DNA from: Musa acuminata AAA Group | Lineage: Eukaryota > Streptophyta > Magnoliopsida > Zingiberales > Musaceae | Assembly: GCF_036884655.1 (NCBI RefSeq) | Contig: NC_088354.1 | Span: forward strand, 10,022,501-10,086,500 | DNA: 64,000 bases | Reading direction: 5' to 3' | Part shown: positions 1 to 12,604 of the stretch, piece by piece | Layout of the letters: every line of letters starts with the position of its first letter | Position numbering within the stretch: position 1 is the first letter of the stretch | Notes under the pieces: generated by a model | Told to the model about the DNA's origin: nothing | The model's database searches: none | The model's input: only the letters and a program-made list of their open reading frames with translations | Translations under genes and position numbers: made by a program

Positions 1-3000
1 CCCGAACACCAAGTTGACCACTTCGTGATTCCACATGATAAATAGCACTGGATCCATCTGAATGTTTAGTGTCGATGTTCTGTAGCGGCACTGACAAGAT
101 CACATCGCGCAAAGCTGGTTCACTGAAGCAGCTTCGACCTGTTTCTTCAAATCTCCGACATCTGGATAGTGTTCGCTTACCAAAGGCCAACGCGAGTTGT
201 TTTGAAACCTTAGTGGCACCACTCTTATGACTTGAACTACCCCGTCCACCCTATAGAAAAAGACAAGTTCTTATAGACATTTTAAGTAACTGCAGTAAAA
301 TAAAGGAATGCCCAAATAAGGATAATATTTCATAATCTGCTCGGCTAGTAAAACAGAAATATAATCATGCATATCTTTAGAAATAGGAAATTAATACCAC
401 ATTTGTACATTGACTTAATTGTATAAAGATGCTCCACACCTAGATTGAGGGTTAAGAACCTACACAATTTAATTCTTCTGCCTCATCTCACTCAAGTGTA
501 ACTAATCCTTGAGAACTGTCATTGAATCCAATATTTTTTTCTTATTAATACAATTATTGGACAAAGACGAATCAAGTGACAAGGTTCAAATTATTGTGTA
601 ATAAGGTTCAAATTATTGTAATAATGATGTGGATGACTACTAAAATTTAATTGTAATTTGAAAGTGATACTCTACCCCCAAGCCACAGATCATTTTCAAG
701 CTAAAAGTTAATTATTTTCCAGGACATAGAACAAGTAAAATGGTACACAAAGGCACAGACTAACTCTAATGCTAGATCACAAGCATCGGCAGAGAACAAA
801 AATCTAACTACAAACAAAATATGATCATGGATACAAGAGGTGATTATCCAAGAAGCAAACAAAAAGGGTTTGAATTTAAGCTCCAAAGGTTGCTTCTTTT
901 GCAAATTGGGTGGTCAGAGTTCAGGTTACAGAAACAATCAACGTTCAAGTCACGGAAACAATCAGGTTCGAGTCCTAGAAATAACCTCTCTATTTATAGG
1001 ACTAAGGTTGCATACATTGATCCTTGTCAAAACCTTACATTGGTGAGAGCCTCAAGTACTTGATAAACCATTTAAAGATAAGAGAACATAACAATATGAC
1101 TTGACATGGACAACTTAAGATTCATGAACACAAAAATTAGCACAAAAAGACAAGAAAAATAAGCAGAAGAGCTTAATATAATCATGCTAAGTACAGAAAC
1201 TTAAAAGAAACAATAAATTACTCCCCAAGATTAAACAAGCAATAGAAGGTATCCATGATCATATCGTATTTAATAAAAGATTGAGAGAAATTTCCTTGAA
1301 ATAGCAAAGGAAAATGCAAATGGAAACATGGTGATGAATCAATTGCTAAGCCTTAACCAGGCTCTATTGACTTAGGTTCATATCAGGATCAGATGGCAAA
1401 GATGGAAAGAGCAACTTGCATCAAGATATGCAAGCAGAGAAATCCTCAGCAAAAACACACTATCAGACTGCTAGTGAAACGGGTTCTAAAATTACCATCA
1501 ATTTTTTGTATGCCATCTCAATAAGTTTGTTTACCGCAAACTGCTCTAGTTTCCTGTCACTTGAATAATTGAAAAAAGCTTTAGCCATAATAGACAATGA
1601 AATACTTGTAACCAATGAAATCAATACAGAATATCAAAACCCATACCTCTCTTCAGTTTCTTTTGCATCCTGAATTGCTTTCTCTAATTTTACTAACTGA
1701 TTTTTCTTTTGCCTCACCTATTAAAACAGCTTAATGTTAGCACAACTGCCAATAAAACAGAACATAAGATCACAAAGAGGTCTGGACGTTCCCCCAGAAC
1801 ACTTAGAAAAACCGGAAGCTCATCCATCGTTAGATTCTAATGATGCTATTGACCTTCAATGGCAATCTCTTACCATAAGAGTTTTTCCTACAATAGATGG
1901 CGTTACATATTGATTCATGCAATGACTATGTCAAAATAGAACTTTCCTCGGAGAACTGCTAATCTATTCATGCCGCAGAAGTGGCAAATTATACGAGCTT
2001 ATATAATATTGCAGCACTAAAAGCTTAACAAGAGCTGTGTTATGTATCTACATTAACACTTATGAGACGTGTATCAACAGGAAACATTACAAACATATAA
2101 CCTGCTGGTACAGCCTCATCTTGAGTTCTGAAATGACTTTGTCAATTTCTCCATCTTCACCCTCGGCAAGATCAGGCTGTACAAAAATTTGCAGATTAAG
2201 GTAAGATGCAATTTAACTGTTACAGTTTCAAAGAACAATCATACAAAAAATGTAAACGCCCAAAGGCTGAGCAAGGATATATATCAATTGTATTCCTTCA
2301 CCTTTTTCCTGAAAAGGATATAAGGGAAAATTCTAAACTGTAAAAAAATAGAAACTTAGGCCATTGTTATTGACAATAATTATGTTAATTAATATACAGC
2401 TTAGAAAAGATAGCAGAAAATTTGTAAATGAAGCAAGACCCATCTTCAGAATCTCTGTGAAATTTGGTCAGGTACACACTTGGTATGCTATTTGAAAACT
2501 CCTGTGAAACTTGTCGGTCATTGCCTTCTTATCAAAGAATATATTGCCTAGCTTGCTACCTATGGAACCAACTCTGCAGCCTACTCGAGTTGGATAGGGA
2601 CCTCCACAGCTGGGTGGGTCAAGGTCAATTTCAATGGTTTCATCACCCTGATGGTGATATGGGGGTCTCAATATACTATCATCACTAACGTTTTATGTTG
2701 TTTTTGCAGGAAGAAAGTGTCTTTGGCTAATTCTTCTTTATATGTTGAGGCTGAGGCGACGCTTGAAGATGCCAAAGAAATCCCAAGATCAGGGCTTAAA
2801 ACAGTGATCCAGGAAATGAATTCTCTCTTTCAGCTAAAGTTTTGGAGGAAAAAATAAGCTATTCCTTGGAGAATATTTACATTTGTGCATAATATTAAGA
2901 ACCTGCTAATCTATTTTGAGAAAGATGTTATTAAGTATGTGTATAAGCAGGCCAATGGCCCAGCTGATCTTTTGGCTATCTTAGCTCGAGTGCAGCAAGA

Positions 3001-3117
3001 GATCATGTTTTTGAGGGACCTTCTGGGTTGGCTAATAAATTGCTCAATGTGTCATGCTAATGTTGTGGGACAGTTCAGTGGAAAGCTAATGTAAGTTGTC
3101 TTGGTAACTCTTTTTTC

Positions 3118-3164
<47 letters not shown>

Positions 3165-6100
3165 CGGAGAATACTTGCTCCCATTAGACAATGGTGGCTC
3201 TTAATGATTATTCTTTGCATAAGACGGACGCTATCAATACCTGGAGTACCTCCAAAATATTTAAGCACTTGAATTAGATATATTCTTAAATTTAAATATA
3301 ACTTCAGTCAGGGATTTGAGTATAGTAAAACCATACACTAACCCTCTGAATAAGGCATTACATTACAACTTTTTGTTGGCCACTACCATACTAGGTTTAG
3401 TGTCACTAGCAAGAGCTTTTATTTTCTGAAGTTGCAACTTGCAAGGTACTTCATGCAGTAATGTGTTTCCAACATTGACAAGTAGTTTGTTGAAAAGACA
3501 CACTAACACAAGGTACACAACTGATTTGAACAAAAACAAGGGAGTTTATCCAACTAGGACATGACAATTTCAATACATACTAATATATTACTAGCAAACA
3601 GAAACTTAAATGTCAATATTCAGCTACAGTGCACAAGAATTTATGTCTTCGAGATAGAACTAACTTAAACAAATGTACAAACTGAAATATGCATACCACT
3701 GTTTCTGGAAATAGGCCTATACTGTGCAGCTCCATCAAAATCCTTTCATCAAGAGGCATGTCCTCGAACTGACATTCATAGGGTGAAGTGCTGTACATTA
3801 TATGCATCTGATTACGACTATTTTGCTGGTAACGAGAAAAAGAACCATTATCTGTATTTAGAATAGCACTATTTTCTGCCAATGGTTCGTCACTGAAATG
3901 CCTAAAGTTGTTGGAGGGCATAAATCCATCTCCCAAACTATTTTTATGATTCCTGTACTCAGACTCCAAGTCATAATCCATGTTCAAATCTTCAGCCTGA
4001 TCAATGACATGATCTTTAGTATCATAATGAACATAATCACTTGAGAACTGTAAGAATGTCTCTCCTTGAGTGTCATTGTCAAGATTTTCAGTTTCATCTT
4101 CTACAATAAAGGCAGAGAGAAGCCTTTGTGACAGTGGTACCATTTTGTCATACCATCTCTTGGTGTCTAATCTTCCAACAGATGTTTTGACATGTTGTGT
4201 CCCATCAATTGAACAGGGGGTCCCAAAAGATTTGTTGGTTGGTCCAACTGCATTGGTTTGCTCTCTAGCAAAAGAAGAGTAAGGCGAAGGCACCACATCA
4301 GCAACAACCTCACTCTGAAAAGAAAGATAATGATTTTAATCAGGTGCCTACATAGACCATTGAAAACAAAATGTTATCCATTTAGAACTGCAATATATAA
4401 TTTGTAGAAATGAATGACATATAAAAGAAAGAAACTATATTCATATTTGGGAATCCCTATAAGTTCTAAGGTCCCAGAAAAAAAGGCACAAACAAGTAGA
4501 AGTCCATATTTTCTTCCAGAAATGAAATGTGATGAACTTAATATGCAGAAGTTTGGAAGTGGCTGGTACCATTACATCATGACTAGCTTCAAACCAATTA
4601 GGCAAACTTGCATCTAGCTCCTCAGCAAAATGAATCTGATACAAAGTTAGGTCCAATGAAGAGTAAAATTTATCAGCATATGATCAACAGAAAATATCGT
4701 TATCAAATGCGAATGTAGCAATATAAACATAAACCTGATGTTTTACATAAGATATTTCCTCCAATGTCACAAAGGCGAAAATAGGTTCCATTTTCTTCCA
4801 AAAAGTGCTGGAACAAGCGTGATCTGCAAAGGATGACAAATATTACAAGTGATCCAAAGAGTAAAAGGCTCATCTGTGGAAGCAAATATGTTTAAGATGG
4901 AACCCACAGCTAGCATTACGAGCAGCATTTGCAGCGGCTAGTAATTCTTCCCGATCATCATCTGATTCACCTAGAAAAAAACATTCCTATAAGATGCCCA
5001 CTATAGATGTAGAAAAAGAAAGAAAAGGTAATCTATGAGCCATTAAATGACTGTAATATATAGAACCTGTCAATTCCAAGGAACCACTGCTCAAAACTTG
5101 TGGACGAGCACAAGCCTTCCGGTCAGACATCTTCTTCGAAGGAGGACGACCTATCCTGCTGTACCAAATAATAGTTCACTTCAGTAATCATAATGCATTT
5201 CAGGAATAGAAAGCAAGAGAAATATTTTTAATTCCATTACAAATCGAGAAAGTCTGGAACCTTTCACTCCTTTCGGAACCAAGCTTTCCATTTTTGAGTG
5301 GCTTAGTAGGATCTATATTTTCCATTTTTTCCTTCGGTACAGGTAACCGAGTTTTTGCCTGTACTGAGCCTCTTCCACTCCTGCCTTGCCTCCGAACTCC
5401 ATCTCCAATTTCCTCTTTTGGAGGAGTCTTGTTCTTCTTCGTTGACAATAAAAAAGTTGTTGCCTTCAGTGTTGTTTGGGCAGCATTCTCTACCTCAAAA
5501 TTATCAACTCCTTTGTCTTTAAACTTGTTTTCAACAGCTGCTGACTCCTCACTTTCTGATAATACAGCAGGAGAGAGGACAATGTCGAGTTTCAGTTTTG
5601 TTTGATGAGTGTTACTGGGCATTCCCCTGGAAACTAAAAGCCCACTGGTATCCATAGTTGCCAATCTGGTTCCAACATCAGGAGTAATAAATCCTTCCTG
5701 CAAAAACTGAGATTCGTCCAAATTCGAGACAGGAGAAACTACATTCACCCTTCTGGTCCTAGAGATCTTTTGTGGCCGCTGTCCCACCCACTGAGTTACA
5801 GAGGGTGACGATGATTCATTAGATATTGGACGTTTACGATTGGATGAAGTTAAAGGCTGAACTTTGTTTATGCAAGGGGCCTGATCCCATCCATCGGTGT
5901 TGCCAGATGAGCGAAGAAAATTTGAAGATGCATTCATGGCAGCACCTGAGCCAATTCTAGATGCCCTAGATGCTTTTCCCTTTATAAGAGGACTTTGATT
6001 TCCAGCTTGAACATCTTCACGTGTACTTAACCTGGTATCAAGGTAGATCAAAGTCATATTTGCCGAATATTTAAGTAAAAATGTAGAGAGCTCATACGGA

Positions 6101-9100
6101 AAAAAAAAAAACAATAGAGAAACAAAGAACCACAGACTTCTTCAAGACACCAAAAGCTTAAAAAGTGGTCAGCAAACATTATTATGTACGTAGAGCTTAC
6201 ATGTAGCAGCATGGTACACAACAATAACAATAAACAGATAATAACCCTCTCATGAACTTATATTGATACAACTTCAAATGAAGTAACGATCAATCATCAT
6301 GTTTACCAATAAAATTAACAAAAAAATTAAAGAAAACAAAAGCAGAAGTGTAATAATATAAACTGCAAGTAGAGAGACACAAGTTATATCTCATACGAAA
6401 GCAATATAAGGCATACTTATTGCTTCCTTTAGGTACAATTCGCTCATTATCCAGTCCACCAGAGTGTTCTCGTCTTTCATTAGTATTAGACCCACTATCC
6501 AAGTCATTCTTGGGTGTGCTACGAGAGTTAGCACCACTAAGTTGGGGACTGCTATCCATCTTGTTGCTTACTGTGGTTCCACTAGATAATCCAGGTCTGT
6601 AAAATGAAATTCACAAAAATGTTAGAAAAACTTCTCTAAATTTATAAAGAAAGGAAAAAAAAATGAGTAGCTATAAAAAAAGACAACCACACCAGCAGGA
6701 AAATATTGATTTAACATTTATCTAAAGAACTGATATCAAAGTACTATCTTTATTTTTTTTTCTCAATTTTACAAATTCGTGAAACAAAGAAAAAAACTCA
6801 CAAGCAGCAAGAAATCCCAATTTCTGAATTTTTTATCTTTAATCAATCAAATGTTTCCTCAACTCCTAAGAAGCCTAAATATCACAATAACAACTATCAA
6901 TATTTAAAGATTTAAATATCAAGTATAGAAAATATATATTGAATTTTTTTAAAAAAAATGCAACCTCAACTGTAATTGTGTTTGGCAAAAAGTTTGTCTT
7001 AGTTCTTTGTTATTCGAAATTCTCCTAGTAAAGTTACTTAATTTGATACCTTGTTATTTTTACTGCCAAACATGCTCCTTTCATTGTGCATGCTCTTTAT
7101 AACCCAGAATAGTCAGACACTGAAAAAAAATTCTTGTACATCTCATGTTACAAATGGACATTCCTTAAAATTAACTTAAAATCGCAAATCTGGTAAACTA
7201 CCCAAATTCAGAACTAGTATCATGGACCTTAGGCCAACAATGACCTATAATTAAATCCTACACTGACAGTACATATGCCATAAGAAGATAGTAGGTTTCC
7301 TCGAGAAAACAATGAATCAGTTAGAAACTCTATCTGATTTTCTTTTGAATAAAAATGGCATATAAATTTAGTATAATTAGTAGGCAGGTACATCAAAATT
7401 GAATAATGATTGAGGCAGGAAAAAAAATAAAGTGCCCCAGATTGGAAAAAAATAATGACTACTCCATTGTAGTCTTGAATTCTAAGGAACTCAGATTGGA
7501 AACTAGCAGTAGTTATATTTTGTATCATAAAGAGATTAAGATTACATGTGCAATATTTTTAGGAGCAGTTAAAAGTTCCAAAGCAACCAGGACGAAGGGT
7601 ACTAGACCTTCTTATCTCAAGTTATTCAAGCGAGGATGCTAAGCTTGTTAAAGAAATAACAAGACATAATTATAGTGCAACCTCTACGATAATCACCTGA
7701 ATCCAATGCCATCAGAAGAACGTAGACGGGATTCATTATTGGACCGCTGTTGAATTGACTGTTTAATCTCTCTATCACCTTCAGTTCCTCTGTTAAGGCC
7801 AACAGAACGTTTTCTTTTCAGTTTTTTCTCCCACCCATCAGCCCCTGGAGGGAGTCCACACATCTTGTCTTCTGAAGGTATCGATCCCCCATTACAACTC
7901 CTAAGCATACCTTTATCTTTGTCAAAAAGCACATTTCTATCCTTGTCCATAACTGCACCCTGTCGCAGCGGAAAAGTACCACGACCTTCTGACTGATGTA
8001 GGAAAAAAAAAAACATATCATTTCAAATTATCTAAGAACAACTCACCTTATAAGTTTCAACAAACAGAAGAAACACAAAACAAGTAATCAACATATTTCT
8101 TCCTAGCAGTACATCAAACAAGCATATTATCAGAGTGATAACAGATACTTATCAGATGCCAATAAATAAAATAAAATTTTAGTTTTCATAACACGCACAC
8201 GTTTCCGGAGAAAGAATAATTAATGGCTATTAAAGATACTTAGCTACTCGTTACTAACATGTTAAAAACATTCAAAACCATCTACAAAGGCACAGAAGCA
8301 TCAACAAGAAGAGACAAAGTTCCTCAGTTCTCAATATAACACCTTGAGAAGAAATACAAACCCGTACTTCCGCCATAGAGGAGCGAATACGCTTATTAGG
8401 AACGACATTCTTTGATCTGTCCTCCAGTCTCGGACTTGTGAGCTCTGCAGGGTTTTGATGAGTCTGACTTACCATCTTCAACGGATTTGAGGTACCTGAC
8501 TTCTCGTTTGATTGATCAATTCTTTGTCGTTTCCTCGAGATCAAGTTGCGATATTTATCCAATTTCAGAATTGATTCGTGCAACAGCTTTGTTCTATCCC
8601 TGGTAAAAGAGAAGTCCTTCAGCAGAGAACCACAATTATTCTACTGCCTTTCTTAGCTGAATGTAATTATGCTTCCTTGCATGAACAACTTTTCACACTT
8701 ATCCAGCATGACCAAGGAATGCCATGCTTAGGGTCGAACAGTTAAGGACGTTGAGTGATTTTATGCCGATTCTAAGTTAGTAAATGCCTAAAACAGTCCA
8801 AAGAGATTGTATTATTAGAACTTAGTTATATGTTTATAGTCAAAATGTTCTTTAAAGAGTACATGCAGTAAAATGGCCACAGCTGACAGGTAACAGATGA
8901 AGATGTACAAATAGAGTACCTTGCTCTGGAGGATGACTCGGATATGCTGGCTTTGAAACATTTAAGGTCCTCTGATGCGATGGGAGGGAGTGCCTTAGAC
9001 TGCACAGATCCAAATGGGTGCTCTTCGACTGTAACACCAAGAACCCTTCTTAACTCTCCAGTGCGAGAATACTTTTGCTCACCCATTGAAAATGGCTCAA

Positions 9101-9332
9101 GTGACAGATACTGTGACAAAGAAGGCAATTCTGACGATAAGGTTGTGTTTCTTGATGTACCAGGACCAGTAACCATAATTCGGTTCTCCGAACTCTCACG
9201 GAAGCTTCCGGACCTCTCCAAACCAGAGCCTGAGAAGGCCCCACGCTGCCCATTGTGATAGGCAGCAGAAAATTTTGGTCCATCCAGACTACTGGCAGCC
9301 GACTCTGCTCTCATACTTCCTGCCATTTTCAT
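1..9332 (-). CDS. SRRM2-like plant nuclear protein (At4g29790/At2g19390 family), 3' end outside window
   Basis: Fourteen coding exons fit one open frame: 9332-8920, 8599-8362, 7992-7697, 6596-6417, 6031-5261, 5158-5067, 4970-4908, 4823-4735, 4635-4570, 4314-3697, 2176-2102, 1717-1647, 1553-1496 and 250-1 (continuing left). About 1,093 residues are visible. The N-terminus has the family pattern ERSGSFRE, LSQYLSLEPF and SVQSKALPPIASEDLK. Then come a basic stretch (KKLKRKRSVG), WVGQRPQKISRTRRVNVVSP, an acidic ESDDDREELLAAANAARNA block, FWKKMEPIFAFV, and a charged coiled-coil region (RQKKNQLVKLEKAIQDAKE, KLEQFAVNKLIEMAYKK). It ends in the window with LALAFGKRTLSRCRRFEETG. Plant databases call this family serine/arginine repetitive matrix protein 2-like; its molecular function is unknown and I do not assign one. 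The first in-frame ATG is at 9332; the family's usual MAG start would be 9326. The basic, low-complexity sequence suggests a nuclear protein (inference). Confidence 0.9.
935..1072 (+). mobile_element. tRNA-derived SINE-like fragment (Au-SINE type 3' part)
   Basis: The stretch contains a pol III B-box-like motif (GGTTCGAGTCC, 964-974). It is followed by the tail typical of the plant Au-type SINE: a CTAAGGTTGCATACATTGA block, then CAAAACCTTACATTGGTGAGAGCC, ending in CTCAAGTACTTG. It lies in the last visible intron (1495-251) of the SRRM2-like gene, antisense to it. The family assignment is from memory of the consensus, so a repeat-library search should confirm it. Confidence 0.5.
2612..3091 (+). 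mobile_element. LINE-type RNase H domain relic
   Basis: Broken frames at 2612-2857 and 2885-3091 resemble the C-terminal RNase H domain of plant non-LTR retrotransposons. The first begins GWVKVNFNGF and continues to VEAEATLEDAKEIPRSGLK and VIQEMNSL. The second reads YVYKQANGPADLLAILAR. In active elements the first motif is normally KVNFDG and the third EMDS; here both aspartates read Asn. With the frame break this marks a dead copy. It sits antisense inside intron 3696-2177 of the SRRM2-like gene. Confidence 0.6.
3122..3161. repeat. (AT)20 microsatellite
   Basis: About 40 bases of pure AT dinucleotides follow the LINE relic in the same intron. It is probably length-polymorphic. Confidence 0.95.
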
Positions 9333-10205
9333 CCTTAACCAATCGTGAAAGCTCACACCCGCATCTTGTCCCTATTAATGCACATCCTGTTCTTCTTGCC
9401 CATCCCTAAAATCCCTATAATCATACAATGCATACAAATTCTATAACCTCAGGTGCCTACTATTATGACTTATTTACAACCCCCAATCTGAAGTCGGTAA
9501 ATGTTTGGCATTTCACAGGTTTAGAGGTTTATTTATTTTTCTCCTTTTCAAAAGGAGAACCCTGATCGATGCTTCTCGTGCAAGAAAATAAGTGGCAAGC
9601 GACACAGAATTGCACTAGCATGGATTAAGTTAGGGGATGCCAACAAATGGAGGTAACACGGAAGGGTGAGTAGATTTACCTGACTCTTTATGACAGGAAA
9701 ACTCCACCATAAGGAAAACTGAACTGAAACCCCACACCCGCAACTCGATACAGAGAAAAAGGGAGACCAAATAACTTGACCAGAGCTACAAACTAACCGA
9801 GGATGAGTACAGAAGTCTCAGCGACCAAAACGAACCCTAACGAGAGACAGTAATCAACCCAGCAACTTGGGCAAGGATTTCGAAGCAAAGAGACGAAGTC
9901 GACAAGCTGATTGATCGATTCGGAAGCTCAGGCCCCAGCGAACAAACACGAGATAAGCAGGAAAAACTCGAATCGAAGCGAATCGGAAGCTTAAGAATCC
10001 AAACCGGGCCAAGAAAGGCGTCAAAGGGGCAAAGAAGAACCCTAATTCGCGGCCGAGCCCGCGATCCAATCCTTGGGGATCCCCGGTTCTTCCGGCAATT
10101 GCAGCCCCTATCCGGCGGCGGGGTAGGGTCGGCTGCCGGCGTCTGCGATCCGATGCGGTCGGAGCGGAATTGGGCGAGACGTCGATGTCTACGATCGAGG
10201 GCACG
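9333..10205 (-). promoter_or_regulatory. 5'UTR of the SRRM2-like gene, with an intron and a three-codon uORF
   Basis: A GC-rich leader (about 10200-9680) ends in a good donor (GAGTCAG followed by gtaaat). It is joined to a second leader exon beginning at 9371 after an attaatag acceptor. The second leader exon holds a minimal upstream ORF at 9364-9353, Met-Arg-Val-stop, 21 bases before the main ATG. The leader is open in one frame over most of its length, but no ATG there is in frame with the CDS. The start of transcription is inferred only from the change in base composition near 10200. Confidence 0.5.
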
Positions 10206-12604
10206 GGACGGAAACTTCCAATAGAAAAAGGGGGTCGACTCCTATGTCTAATAAAAAGATATAATAATATTAATTATTATTATTATTGTTAATTATGATA
10301 AAGTACATATAAAAATGGAGAAGAGAGACGACGGCATAATGAGTAAAATAAAGGACGATTCCATCAGATATTTAGGATGAGGATTTTGGGGATCGTGAAT
10401 CTTGATGCTTTTGTTGGAGGGTTTTAAGTGGACCGCACCACGCGAGAATGGCCAGGATTCGTTACATGGCATGACACGCAGTCGACCATGGGATTATTAG
10501 AGGGTTGACTTGCGTTGACCAGCATCAAGTGTGGTACTGTGGTAATTTACCTCGTCTTATTATTAAGAATATGGATGTGGTATTGAGATTATAAACAGCA
10601 ATATCGATATGAGACACGTTAAAATTGACCTGATCTGATTCATGTTTCTAACCATCGAAGACTGAGAAACCCAAACTCTATTCTTCCTGACTCGAGTTCA
10701 CAGCCTCAGCTTGAATCTAATTCTACGAGCGTTGGAACATAGCTGACAGACCGTCGGCATCGAGGTCAAAGCTGGTGGCGTTTAGAGGGTTGACCAACTT
10801 TTAGCGTTGTATGGTGTAGTATTAGAAGCAGCAAATAACAGTAAACTAAGTAGAAATGATCCAACTATGAAAGATTGAGAGCTCGAAGTTCTTTATGTTG
10901 GTTTTGAAGCACCAAAAACATTAGATATTGATTGGATTGTTCGAATGGATATCAAATTATGTACTTTGGCTTGCACTTACTTCACGCGCATAACAACAAC
11001 ATTGTGTAATATTAAAGCTTTTAAGAGCTTTTGACATATTATTACACCAATCATCATCAACAACTAAATTAATGTAGTACAAATATATTCTGACGTATAA
11101 TGCTACGTTACAAATCCAATCAAAATTCGGATATATACCAATGGGGGGTCGTATGATAGTCGTTGGTCATATCAAGGTTAAAGTTTGATCCTTATTTTGT
11201 ATCGAAGTATGTTTTGAGTGTTGTTAATGTAATTTTTTTTCTAGTTAAAAATAGTTTTAGAACTTAATGAGGTCTATTTAATGTGGGTCTCAATATAAAT
11301 GTGTCAAATCTATAAGCAAGGTATTGTCGATCAATATTTCTCGGTTGATTAAAATAATTTTTTATTTATATGATTTTAATAAACTCTTAAAAAATTAAGT
11401 CTGGAAGGCCCTTTTATAGTCATCAATAGTCATGTGTTGCTCTCGAGCTTTTAAATGAGTATAGTGTCACGGTGCATCAAATGACCTAACTTGGTCATGA
11501 CTCTAAGGCGTCAATCATGAAGTCAAATGAGAGACGAGCTAATATATCATGCACATGGTCCATATGATATTAAAATATTTATTTATTAAACATATATCAT
11601 CCCTACGATGTTATGTTCGTCACTTATATGATGTCGAGATATCGATCATATATTATCTAGGTGGTCTCAATCTATTCATATATCGATCAAATATTATCGA
11701 TATGATATTAAGGTGTTTGATCATCGATCCCGTGTCATGCATCATCCATAGTATTAATTTTATTTTATATGATATTAGAGAATTTTTTTACTCTTAATAT
11801 TTAATTTAAGATAATCCCGGTGTTAGAATTGAGCTACAAAAGCATTAGAATTGAATTTTTTTTAATCCAATTTCACTTAAGCATTCGCACTTAAGTGATA
11901 GTTTAAATAATATTCATCAAAGTATCGACAACAAAGATTTTGATCATCGATCCCGTGTCATGCATCATCCATAGTATTAATTTTATTTTATATGATATTA
12001 GAGAATTTTTTTACTCTTAATATTTAATTTAAGATAATCCCGGTGTTAGAATTGAGCTACAAAAGCATTAGAATTGAATTTTTTTTAATCTAATTTCACT
12101 TAAGCATTCGCACTTAAGTGATAGTTTAAATAATATTCATCAAAGTATCGACAACAAAGATTATGGTTCAACTAAACACCTCCTAAGAATTTGGTGACAC
12201 CGTATAAGGCCACATCGTACAGTACTCCCATTCCAGGATGTGGTATCATGATTCGTGTTCATCATACATTGAGATGCGTGCAAAACCTGACTGTCACACG
12301 ATCTGGATCTAGCAAATGGATTGATTGCGTTACTCGTGTCAATCAATTACTTCATATGTATTAGACTTAATTATCTAAGCTCTTCAACCAAACAAAGAGA
12401 AAAAGCAGAACGTTAATAAATTATTTAACATATTAATATCTTATTTTAATACTAACTTGCATGCAGCAACAGGAAAAGCACTACGTAGTGACCACCCACC
12501 GCACACCGCTACTGTCTCCATTGCTTCATGGTTGAAGCTCGAGACAGACCTTAATTTACAGAAGCTCTTCTCCTAGAATCTGCAGAAGCACTCGGGGCAC
12601 GCAT
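10206..12604. other. Intergenic region between the SRRM2-like and TBL genes
   Basis: AT-rich DNA without a recognisable gene. It contains a W-box-rich stretch (GTTGAC/TTGACC near 10505-10520 and 10790) upstream of the SRRM2-like promoter and the 223-bp tandem duplication listed separately. ORFs here are short and lack domain signals. Confidence 0.6.
11716..12161. repeat. Tandem duplication, two 223-bp copies
   Basis: Bases 11716-11938 are repeated at 11939-12161, head to tail. By eye I see one substitution (aatccaattt versus aatctaattt near 11860/12090). Each copy starts at TTTGATCATCGATCCCG and ends at TATCGACAACAAAGAT. Inside each copy the sequence CACTTAAG occurs twice, with a short spacer. 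Near-identity suggests a recent event. Confidence 0.95.

Noticed and set aside
960..1000. Possible tRNA gene (B-box motif)
   Set aside because: There is no cloverleaf and no anticodon stem. The following sequence is a SINE-type tail.
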